From Deltaproteobacteria bacterium (lineage in GTDB: Bacteria; Desulfobacterota; Binatia; Binatales; Binataceae): a stretch of DNA of 23,892 nt. Where the stretch lies: the NCBI GenBank assembly GCA_021799555.1, contig JAJZAG010000017.1, forward strand, positions 1-23,892. Direction: 5' to 3'. The notes below the pieces were generated by a model. It was given only the letters and a program-made list of their open reading frames with translations, did not search any database and was not told where the DNA came from. The first letter of the stretch is position 1; each line of letters begins with the position of its first letter. Below are positions 1-6,357 of this stretch, piece by piece. The position numbers were made by a program, and so were the translations under genes.

Positions 1-813
1 GCCGACCATCGAGACCGTTCCGCCGCCGCGTACATTTTCGAAAGACGCGTCGAGCGCACCCTGATTGCCGACGGCCTCGATAGTGACGTCGGCGCCGCGG
101 CCGTCGGTGCGGTCAAGGATCTTCTGTTTGGTCTCGGCGAGCGTGACGGCGGTTGCGCCGAGCGTGCGCGCGAGTTCGAGGCGGTACGGAAGGCTATCAA
201 CCGCGATAACTTCGGCGGGACCAAACAACTGCGCTGCCAGAATTGCGCACAGCCCAACCGGGCCGCATCCGAAGATCGCCACCGTATCGCCGGGACGGAT
301 TTCGCCGTTGAGCGCGCCGAAGAACGCGGTCGGCAGAATATCGGCCAGAAAAACCGCCGCGTCATCGTCGACGCCTTCAGGAAGCGGATAGCAGGTGTAA
401 TCGGCCATCGGCACTGCTATCGCTTCTGACTGTTCGCCTCCGATATCCCCTAGTTTGCCCGCTGCATTCTTTCCGTAACCGAAGACGGCCGAACCTGCGA
501 CGGCGCATTGCGACGGCTGCCCGCGCCGGCAGTAAAAGCAGTTGCCGCACGCGACCAATCCCGAGACGACGACGCGTTGTCCCTTGCGGAGTTGGGTTAC
601 CCCCGAGCCGATGTCTTCGACCACGCCGACGCCTTCGTGTCCGAGCACGAAGCCGGGTGCGACCGGCATCTCGCCATGATAGAAGTGCAGATCGGAGCCG
701 CAGATCGCGGCGCGGGTGATCCGCACAATCGCGTCGGACGCCGATTTAATTTCGGGGTCGGGCACGCGCTCGACTCGAACGTCGCGCGGTCCATGAAAAA
801 CAGTAGCTTTCAT
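1..813 (-). CDS. Zinc-dependent alcohol dehydrogenase (MDR family), 3' part cut by window edge
   Basis: Reading the minus strand from ATG at 813 gives 271 codons open to base 1; the C-terminus lies outside the window. The protein begins MKATVFHGPRDVRVERVPDP. It has the catalytic zinc region with C38-GSD and GHE at 58-60, the structural zinc cysteines C89, C92, C95 and C103, and a Rossmann GCGPVG motif at 182-187. Asp206 follows the second Rossmann strand, which favours NAD over NADP. The family (medium-chain dehydrogenases, formaldehyde-dehydrogenase-like branch) oxidises alcohols or reduces aldehydes in the cytoplasm; the substrate cannot be read here. A TGAGGT ribosome site sits about 7 bases before the ATG. 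The gene diverges from the universal stress protein gene. The family call is firm, the substrate unknown. Confidence 0.93.
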   Translation of the reverse strand, partial: MKATVFHGPRDVRVERVPDPEIKSASDAIVRITRAAICGSDLHFYHGEMPVAPGFVLGHEGVGVVEDIGSGVTQLRKGQRVVVSGLVACGNCFYCRRGQPSQCAVAGSAVFGYGKNAAGKLGDIGGEQSEAIAVPMADYTCYPLPEGVDDDAAVFLADILPTAFFGALNGEIRPGDTVAIFGCGPVGLCAILAAQLFGPAEVIAVDSLPYRLELARTLGATAVTLAETKQKILDRTDGRGADVTIEAVGNQGALDASFENVRGGGTVSMVG

Positions 814-887
814 TCACGATACCTCACCGCAGATTCCAATTGATGCGCGCAGTCAGCCTCGCGATAATTGCACAGAACCGCAAGGGT

Positions 888-915
888 TTGCAGCCCGCGC
901 GACAGGCGTGATAAT
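888..915 (+). promoter_or_regulatory. Probable sigma-70 promoter of the stress-protein unit
   Basis: TTGCAG (888-893) and GATAAT (910-915) are separated by 16 bases. The predicted start of transcription near 922 lies just before the GGAGG at 928-932 and the ATG at 938. This also argues against a GTG start at 908, which would be upstream of the transcript. Confidence 0.5.
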
Positions 916-937
916 TCCAGATGCTCCGGAGGCAGTG

Positions 938-1381
938 ATGATTCAAAACGTAAAGAAGGTGCTTGCACCGATCGATTTCTCAGAGTTTTCGATGGAAGCT
1001 ATGCGGGCGGCGTGGGAACTCGCAAAGGACCTTGGCGCCGAATTGCACATCGTGCACGTAGTTGCACCGCATCACAGCTTTCTCGAGCAGCAGTCCACCG
1101 AAATTGCCCGCGCGGCTGCGCTCGCCGAACAGACCGAAGAAGAACTCGCGCGCATCAAGAAGTCCGAATTCGGCAACTCCGCCAAGGTCATCACGGCCGT
1201 GACAACCGGCGCGCCGGTGGTCAAGCTGTGCGAGTACGCGAAGCAGAATCAGATCGATCTGATCATGCTCGCAACCCACGGGAGAACCGGCTCTGAGTTT
1301 CTGGTAATCGGTTCGGTTGCCGAGAAGATCGCGCGCAACGCGCCTTGCTCGGTGTTGGTGTACCGCAGGCCGGCTCGCTAA
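938..1381 (+). CDS. Universal stress protein (UspA family)
   Basis: The 147-residue protein is a single Usp domain: it begins MIQNVKKVLAPIDFSEFS and ends with the nucleotide-binding loop ATHGRTGSEFLVIGS. The usual motif is G-x2-G-x9-G-S/T; here the first Gly is Ala while the rest is kept, a common variant. Usp proteins are cytoplasmic, usually dimeric, and many bind ATP; they aid survival under stress, but a specific role cannot be read here. The ATG at 938 is chosen because GGAGG (928-932) stands 5 bases before it; an in-frame GTG at 908 has no such site. The next gene follows after 34 bases on the same strand, so the two are probably co-transcribed. Confidence 0.93.
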   Translation: MIQNVKKVLAPIDFSEFSMEAMRAAWELAKDLGAELHIVHVVAPHHSFLEQQSTEIARAAALAEQTEEELARIKKSEFGNSAKVITAVTTGAPVVKLCEYAKQNQIDLIMLATHGRTGSEFLVIGSVAEKIARNAPCSVLVYRRPAR

Positions 1382-1415
1382 CGCGCGGCTTGCGCTCCAG
1401 GTTTGGAGGTTGGAT

Positions 1416-1814
1416 GTGACTTCAGCAGAACAGAAGGAGCGCGCACTCGCGTTCCTCAAGAGTTTCGAGAATCCCGACCCTAAAGTCTACGAAAATCTCA
1501 TCAGCGATGATTTCGAGTTCGAGATGATGGGACGCTTGCCGGGCGTTGCGCCGATGCGCGGAAAAGAGGGCTTTCTGAAGGCGATGCCGGCGACGTTGAA
1601 GGCGATGTTCCCAAACGGGCTCAACATGAAGTTCCATACCGTGTTGTCAGAAGGCCCGCATGTCGCCATTCAAGCCGAGTCGGACACGGTCGCGGCCAAT
1701 GGCAGAAAATACCAGAACCGGTACCATTTCTATTTTCGCTTCGAAGGTGACCGGATTGCGCAGGTGCGCGAATACAACGATACCAATCATGTGCGTGAAG
1801 TGTTCATGAGCTGA
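1416..1814 (+). CDS. NTF2-like / SnoaL-like protein
   Basis: This 132-residue protein has the size and shape of the NTF2/SnoaL fold: an N-terminal helix (AEQKERALAFLKSF), then a first strand with the phrase LISDDFEFEMMG, and a C-terminal sheet with YHFYFRFEGDRIAQVREYND. The fold forms a cone-shaped pocket and includes ketosteroid isomerases, epoxide hydrolases and polyketide cyclases, but many members have no known activity and no catalytic set is obvious here. The start is GTG at 1416: GGAGG at 1405-1409 lies 6 bases upstream and there is no better in-frame ATG. It follows the stress protein by 34 bases, probably in the same transcript. Confidence 0.85.
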   Translation: MTSAEQKERALAFLKSFENPDPKVYENLISDDFEFEMMGRLPGVAPMRGKEGFLKAMPATLKAMFPNGLNMKFHTVLSEGPHVAIQAESDTVAANGRKYQNRYHFYFRFEGDRIAQVREYNDTNHVREVFMS

Positions 1815-1862
1815 ATACGGACATGAAGTTTCGCGAGATCACTGGCGCGGCCGGTTCATCTC

Positions 1863-1902
1863 AAAAAAATAGGGCCAGGCGAATCGCTCCGCCCGACCCC
1901 TA
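1863..1902 (-). terminator. Intrinsic terminator on the minus strand
   Basis: On the minus strand, TAGGG pairs with CCCTA and an inner GGCG with CGCC, followed directly by seven T (1869-1863). It would end transcripts coming from the MoaD side and the small RNA candidate upstream. It also separates these from the plus-strand gene ending at 1814. Confidence 0.75.
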
Positions 1903-1937
1903 GCCAACCGGGAAAAGGGGGGCAAACCCCGGCCAGC
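1863..1937 (-). ncRNA. Candidate small RNA (about 75 nt), no known family recognised
   Basis: The minus strand holds, in order: TTGCAA (1971-1966), a 16-base spacer, TAGAAT (1949-1944), a predicted transcription start near 1937, a hairpin CCGGG...CCCGG whose loop contains a run of six C and four U, and then the intrinsic terminator with its T tract. All parts of a short independent transcript are thus present within about 110 bases. No coding frame or known RNA family was recognised. A C-rich unpaired loop could pair with G-rich ribosome sites, but that is speculation. It could instead be just the 3' end of the MoaD transcript. Confidence 0.4.
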
Positions 1938-1943
1938 AGCCAT

Positions 1944-1971
1944 ATTCTACGCATCGCCGTTCATGTTGCAA
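1944..1971 (-). promoter_or_regulatory. Sigma-70-like promoter before the small RNA candidate
   Basis: On the minus strand, TTGCAA (4 of 6 matches to consensus) and TAGAAT (5 of 6) are 16 bases apart. The position fits a transcript that starts near 1937 and ends at the terminator at 1863. Confidence 0.42.
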
Positions 1972-2123
1972 CGCTTGACGTGACGGAAATGCACGCCAAA
2001 ATTAAATCTTAGTTCACCTTACGCTAGCTATATGCCTTCTGTACGGATGCTGCGTCCAATCGCGCCAGTGTGCGACAGCCCTGCATCGCGTTCTTCCACT
2101 CGTCCATCTGGCTGATGCGATAC

Positions 2124-2390
2124 CTACGATCCCCCGCCAATCGCTGGCAGGAAGTAAACTTCGCTGTCTGCACTGACCGGTTCGAGGATTCCGCCGGGAA
2201 CGACCTCGCCGTCGATCGAAATTGCGATTGACGGCTTTACATCGCCCGCCTCGAGCAGATGTTCGGCGAGGCCCGGAAATTTGCGCTCGAGATCCTCAAT
2301 CACTTCGCGCACCGTGCTACCCGAAACGGATACACGCTCGTGTCCATCGGTGAACTTGCGCAACAAAGCGGGAATTATCGCAGTCGGCAT
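2124..2390 (-). CDS. MoaD/ThiS-family small sulfur-carrier protein
   Basis: The 88-residue protein has the beta-grasp pattern of MoaD: MPTAIIPALLRKFTDGHERV at the start, one long helix (VREVIEDLERKFPGL), and the C-terminal phrase VYFLPAIGGG. MoaD proteins carry sulfur as a C-terminal Gly-Gly thiocarboxylate for molybdopterin synthesis, which would suit its place behind a molybdenum hydroxylase operon. Here a Ser follows three glycines, so the usual terminal Gly-Gly is not exposed unless the last residue is removed, as with the JAMM-protease-processed carrier QbsE. No MoaE or MoeB gene is in the window. The ATG at 2390 has no clear ribosome site and begins only 9 bases after a strong hairpin. 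Confidence 0.85.
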   Translation of the reverse strand: MPTAIIPALLRKFTDGHERVSVSGSTVREVIEDLERKFPGLAEHLLEAGDVKPSIAISIDGEVVPGGILEPVSADSEVYFLPAIGGGS

Positions 2391-2399
2391 CGGTAAACG

Positions 2400-2432
2400 A
2401 ACGGGGCCGGATCAATTCGACCCGGCCCCGTT
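2400..2432 (-). terminator. Strong hairpin between Mo-hydroxylase large subunit and MoaD-like gene
   Basis: AACGGGGCCGG (2400-2410) is the exact complement of CCGGCCCCGTT (2422-2432), an 11-bp stem with an 11-base loop. On the minus strand it is followed by the modestly T-rich GTTCGTTTACCG and then the MoaD ATG. It may terminate part of the transcription from the hydroxylase genes or hinder translation of the next gene. Confidence 0.6.
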
Positions 2433-2476
2433 ATTCGCCTTCGATCAATGGCGTTTCATCGATCTCTTTCGTCCCA

Positions 2477-4768
2477 TCAATCCGCCGCCGCCGACTGTGC
2501 GTGCTCGGCGGCGCGCCTGGTCAGAATCGCCTTGAGCAACCGAGGCGGAGACATCGGCGTCTCGGTCATCCTCACGCCGACGGCATCGTAAATCGCGTTT
2601 GCGATCGCGGCGGGCGGTGGCACAATCGAAACCTCGCCAACGCCGCGCACGCCGAGCGGATGACCGGGGTTCGGCACCTCGACGATGGCGGTCTCGATCA
2701 TCGGTAGATCCAGACAAGTCGGCATTCGATAGTCGAGCAATCCGATGTTCCGGAGGATTCCCTTGTCGTCGTAGAAATATTCCTCGTTCAAGCCCCATCC
2801 GATTCCTTGCGCCGTACCACCCTGCATCTGGCCTTCCACGTAGCTCGGATGAATCGCCTTGCCGGCATCCTGCGCGACGGTGCATCGCAGGATCTGGACC
2901 TTGCCGGTGTCGGGATCGACCTCGACATCGACACAGGTTGTGGCGAAAGCCGGGCCCACGCCTCGGGCGTTGACGCTGGCGCGGCCGGTAATCGGTCCGC
3001 CAGTGCGCGCCAGCCGCTTGGCGAGTTCCTTGATCGTCATGGCCGGTTTGCCGCCGGACTTGGCATGGAATGAGCCGTCGCGAAATTCGATTTCGTCGGG
3101 CTTGATCTCCCAAACCTTGGCCGCCCGTTCGATGAGTTGCTTGAGCGCGTCCTGCGCCGCCTCGTATACCGCCATTCCGGTCGCGAAAGTAACCCGGCTG
3201 CCGCCGGTTACGTCCGTGTGGCCAATCGAATCGGTATCGGCGACGATCGGGCGCACGTCGGTGATCGCCATCCCGAGCACCTCGGCCGTGATCATCGCCA
3301 TCGAAGCGCGCGAACCGCCGATATCGGGCGAGCCGGTCACAACGCTGGCGGTGCCGTCGGTGTGAATGTTGACGGTCGCGGAGGACTGCATGCCGGCGTT
3401 GAACCAAAAGCCCGAGGCGACTCCGCGTCCGCGGAACTTGCCGGTGAGTTTGGACTGGTAGTGGGCGCTGTTCTTGATCGCCTCGCAGGTTTCGATGAAT
3501 CCGATTCGCTTGAACGGAGGTCCAACGACCTGCGGTGAGCCCTCTTTGACGCCGTTTTGGATCCGGAAATCGAGCGGGTCAATACCGCACTTGTCGGCGA
3601 GTTCGTCGATCACGGTTTCGGATGCAAACGCGGCATTGGTCGCGCCGGGCGCGCGATAGGCTGCCGTCTTGGGGCGGTTGACGACCACGTCGTAGCCGTC
3701 GATTTGCAGGTTTTCGATTGCATACGGAGCGACGATACACATCGCGCCCGCGCCAACCGGCGAACCGGGGAAAGCACCGGCTTCATAGGCCATCCAGATT
3801 TGCGCCGCGACGAGCTTGCCGTCTTTGGTCGCACCCATCTTGACCTTGATTTTCGATCCGGAAGTCGGTCCCGACGCGCGCAGAACTTCCGAGCGTGACA
3901 TAACGAGCTTGACCGGCGCACCCGTCATCTTTGAGAGCAGCACCGAGAGCGGTTCCAGATAGATCGTGGTTTTCCCACCGAAGCCGCCGCCAATTTCCGC
4001 CGGCACGACTTTGATCTTGCCAACCGGTATTCCGAGCACCTGCGCGCTGAGCGAGCGCACGTCGAAAGCGCCCTGGGTCGAGCAATAGATGGTCGCCTGG
4101 CCGTCGGAGTTGTAAATACCGACGGCGTTGTGCGGCTCGATATACCCCTGATGCACCATCGCGGTCGTGAACTCGCGTTCGACGACAAAATCGGCGGCTT
4201 TGAAGCCCGCGTCGATATCGCCGCGCTTGAACTGGTAGTGCTGCGCGATATTGGTCTGCTTGTCGCCTTCTTCCCTGTTGCGCAGGTCTTGCAGAAGGAT
4301 CGGTGCGCCGGGCTTCATCGCGGCGTCAACCGTCATCGCGGGCGGCAAAACCTCGTACTCGACCTCGATCAGCCGCACCGCCTCCTCGGCGATATGCGGA
4401 CTGGTAGCGGCGACGGCGGCGACGGCGTGGCCGTCGTAGAGAACTTTATCGTGGGCAAGAATGTTCATTGACAGGTAATGCGGATTAATCGTCATCTCGC
4501 CCGCCTGTTCGAGCTTGTTTTCGGCCTTGGGAAGATCCCTGCCGGTGACGATCGCTTTGACGCCGGGGAGTTTGAGCGCCTTCTCGACATTGATCGATTT
4601 GATCCGGGCGTGCGCGTGCGGGCTGCGCAGAAGTTTACCGTGGAGCATTCCGGGAAACGCGTAATCGGCGCCGTACTTGGCGCGGCCGATCACCTTGTCG
4701 ATTCCGTCGTGGCGGATCGGACGCGTGCCGATCACCTTGAAATGGCCGTTATTCGTTGATGCCGCCAT
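2477..4768 (-). CDS. Molybdenum hydroxylase large subunit (xanthine dehydrogenase/CoxL family)
   Basis: The 763-residue protein has the full length of the Mo-pterin subunit. The N-terminal aldehyde-oxidase a/b hammerhead domain spans roughly residues 20-145, with the molybdopterin-binding domains behind it. Key motifs are Gln232 in TQGAFDVR, GGGFGGK at 260-266, AYRAPG at 370-375, and GVGE with Glu712, the expected catalytic base. The AYRAPG loop differs from the AYRCSFR loop of true CO dehydrogenase, so CO is an unlikely substrate; it probably hydroxylates an aldehyde or N-heterocycle. It works with the FAD and 2Fe-2S subunits encoded just upstream. GAGGTG stands 7 bases before the ATG at 4768. 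Confidence 0.93.
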   Translation of the reverse strand: MAASTNNGHFKVIGTRPIRHDGIDKVIGRAKYGADYAFPGMLHGKLLRSPHAHARIKSINVEKALKLPGVKAIVTGRDLPKAENKLEQAGEMTINPHYLSMNILAHDKVLYDGHAVAAVAATSPHIAEEAVRLIEVEYEVLPPAMTVDAAMKPGAPILLQDLRNREEGDKQTNIAQHYQFKRGDIDAGFKAADFVVEREFTTAMVHQGYIEPHNAVGIYNSDGQATIYCSTQGAFDVRSLSAQVLGIPVGKIKVVPAEIGGGFGGKTTIYLEPLSVLLSKMTGAPVKLVMSRSEVLRASGPTSGSKIKVKMGATKDGKLVAAQIWMAYEAGAFPGSPVGAGAMCIVAPYAIENLQIDGYDVVVNRPKTAAYRAPGATNAAFASETVIDELADKCGIDPLDFRIQNGVKEGSPQVVGPPFKRIGFIETCEAIKNSAHYQSKLTGKFRGRGVASGFWFNAGMQSSATVNIHTDGTASVVTGSPDIGGSRASMAMITAEVLGMAITDVRPIVADTDSIGHTDVTGGSRVTFATGMAVYEAAQDALKQLIERAAKVWEIKPDEIEFRDGSFHAKSGGKPAMTIKELAKRLARTGGPITGRASVNARGVGPAFATTCVDVEVDPDTGKVQILRCTVAQDAGKAIHPSYVEGQMQGGTAQGIGWGLNEEYFYDDKGILRNIGLLDYRMPTCLDLPMIETAIVEVPNPGHPLGVRGVGEVSIVPPPAAIANAIYDAVGVRMTETPMSPPRLLKAILTRRAAEHAQSAAAD

Positions 4769-4810
4769 CGCTAAACACCTCGTCGGGTAAGCTGTTCGGT
4801 TAAGTTGATT

Positions 4811-5317
4811 TCAGCCGCGCGCCACCGCACGGTCATGCCCGCTCTCACGCAGGGTTTTCGCCGCGTCGATAACCGCGCGCACGATCTTGTCGTATCCGGT
4901 GCATCGGCACAAATTGCCCGCCAGCGCGTAGCGAATCTCGTGTTCGGTCGGATCGGGGTTGCGCTCGAGCAGCGCCTTGGCTGACATCAGGAAACCGGGC
5001 GTGCAGATGCCGCATTGCAGGCTCGCGTGTTCGAGGAACTTCTGCTGCAGCGCGTGCAGGCGGTTCGCGTCGGCGAGTCCTTCGACGGTTGAGATGTTCT
5101 TGCCCGCCGCCTCGACTCCCAGCATCAGGCACGAGCACACCGCGCGGCCGTCAACCAGCACCGTGCAGGCGCCGCAATCGCCGGTAAGGCATCCTTCCTT
5201 GCTGCCGGTCAGCTCGAGCACGTCGCGCAGGCATTCGAGCAAGCTCTGACGAGGTTCGCACAGGAACTCGGTGGGCTCGCCGTTTATTGTTGTATCAACC
5301 AGTGTCTTTCTTGACAT
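4811..5317 (-). CDS. Molybdenum hydroxylase 2Fe-2S subunit (CoxS/XdhC-like)
   Basis: The 168-residue protein has the two iron-sulfur clusters of the small subunit. The plant-ferredoxin-type cluster uses C43, C48, C51 and C63 in EGCLTGDCGACTVLVDG and the following CSC. The helical-bundle cluster uses C102 and C105 (CGICTPG) and C137 and C139 (CRCTGY). All eight ligands are present and the length is typical. It carries electrons from the molybdenum centre in the large subunit to the FAD subunit. It lies 27 bases after the FAD gene and 42 bases before the large subunit gene, so the three are one operon. The ribosome site is weak (CCGGA 7 bases before ATG). Confidence 0.95.
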   Translation of the reverse strand: MSRKTLVDTTINGEPTEFLCEPRQSLLECLRDVLELTGSKEGCLTGDCGACTVLVDGRAVCSCLMLGVEAAGKNISTVEGLADANRLHALQQKFLEHASLQCGICTPGFLMSAKALLERNPDPTEHEIRYALAGNLCRCTGYDKIVRAVIDAAKTLRESGHDRAVARG

Positions 5318-5344
5318 GAGTGTATCCGGATTCCTTTGGACGGT

Positions 5345-6214
5345 TCAGTTCTTCGCGGCGCGCTCGGCCGCGATCGTCAAGGCGCGCGCCGTCAGGACGC
5401 TCGTGACGTGACGGCGGTACTCGGCGGTGCCGCGCATATCGTCGATCGGCGAACCTGCTTCCGACGCGAGCCGCCCCGCGAGCGCAAGCGCCGCGTCGTC
5501 GAGTTTCTTACCGATCAGCGATTCGGCGGCCTTGACGGCTACCAGCGGCGTCGCGGCGATCGCGCCAAGGCCAATCCGCGCCGCGGAAATCTTGCCGGCG
5601 TCGAGCGTGACCGATACGCCCGCACCGACCACGGCGATATCCATCTCGTTGCGCGGAATAAAGCGCAGGTAGGCATCGCTCGAATGCGGCGCCGGAGCGG
5701 GGACGAGCAGCTGCACCAGCAACTCGCCCGGTTCCAGCACCGTGCGGCCCGGCGACAGAACGAATTTTTCGACCGGAACTTCGCGCTCGCCCTTCGGCCC
5801 GGCGATTCGGGCGCGCGCGCCAAGCGCGATCAGAGCCGGAGTCGAATCGGCGGCGGGAGATCCGTTGCACAAATTCCCGCCGACAGATGCGCGATTCTGA
5901 ATCTGAAGCGACCCGATCAGATGGGCGGCCTCAGTCAGTCCGGGGTAATGCCTGCGTATCTCGGCATTCTCAAAAATCTCGATGCACGAGACGGCGGCGC
6001 CCAAGCGCAACCCGTTCCTGGCGTCGAACTTGAGTTCGCGCAGTTCCTTGATTTGCTTGATATCGACGACGTGCTCGGGCCGGCGCACTCCGGCGCGCAT
6101 CTGGATGATCAGGTCGGTGCCGCCGCATAACGGGCGCGCCTTCTCTCCGTGCGCCGCAAGGACCTTGAGGGCGTCATCGAGGCTTGTTGGGGCGTCAAAA
6201 TTAAATGCGTGCAA
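5345..6214 (-). CDS. Molybdenum hydroxylase FAD-binding subunit (CoxM-like)
   Basis: The 289-residue protein is the FAD-binding subunit of a xanthine dehydrogenase-type enzyme. The FAD pyrophosphate motifs are CGGTDLI at 30-36 (usually AGGTDLI) and ASVGGNLCNGSPAADS at 109-124; the CO_deh_flav_C domain follows from about residue 180. It accepts electrons from the 2Fe-2S subunit and passes them to an outside acceptor. It is the first gene of the operon; the order medium, small, large matches the cox-type arrangement. The ATG at 6214 is the best start, although the nearest GGAGG is 14 bases away. About 140 bases separate it from the CSLREA gene on the same strand. Confidence 0.92.
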   Translation of the reverse strand: MHAFNFDAPTSLDDALKVLAAHGEKARPLCGGTDLIIQMRAGVRRPEHVVDIKQIKELRELKFDARNGLRLGAAVSCIEIFENAEIRRHYPGLTEAAHLIGSLQIQNRASVGGNLCNGSPAADSTPALIALGARARIAGPKGEREVPVEKFVLSPGRTVLEPGELLVQLLVPAPAPHSSDAYLRFIPRNEMDIAVVGAGVSVTLDAGKISAARIGLGAIAATPLVAVKAAESLIGKKLDDAALALAGRLASEAGSPIDDMRGTAEYRRHVTSVLTARALTIAAERAAKN

Positions 6215-6357
6215 GCGTCCAAGACCTCCGGGCCGGGGTTGGAAATACCCGCCTCAACCTCTTTAGATAGCCTACTTCAAGTTTTCCTGAAAGGGACACA
6301 ACACCTCGACGGACGCCAAATGGCCGATGCGATAGGTCGGCGCACCGACGGCGCCTT

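Noticed and set aside
908..937. GTG start at 908 for the universal stress protein
   Set aside because: It overlaps the predicted -10 box and has no ribosome site; ATG 938 has GGAGG at good spacing and matches the usual Usp start.
2024..2107. 27-codon minus-strand ORF (MDEWKNAMQGCRTLARLD...) between MoaD-like gene and small RNA candidate
   Set aside because: It looks protein-like but is very short, has no ribosome site and its frame runs back into the MoaD-like gene; not enough to call a gene.
2477..4768. True CO dehydrogenase large subunit
   Set aside because: The AYRCSFR loop needed for the Cu-Mo site is replaced by AYRAPG.
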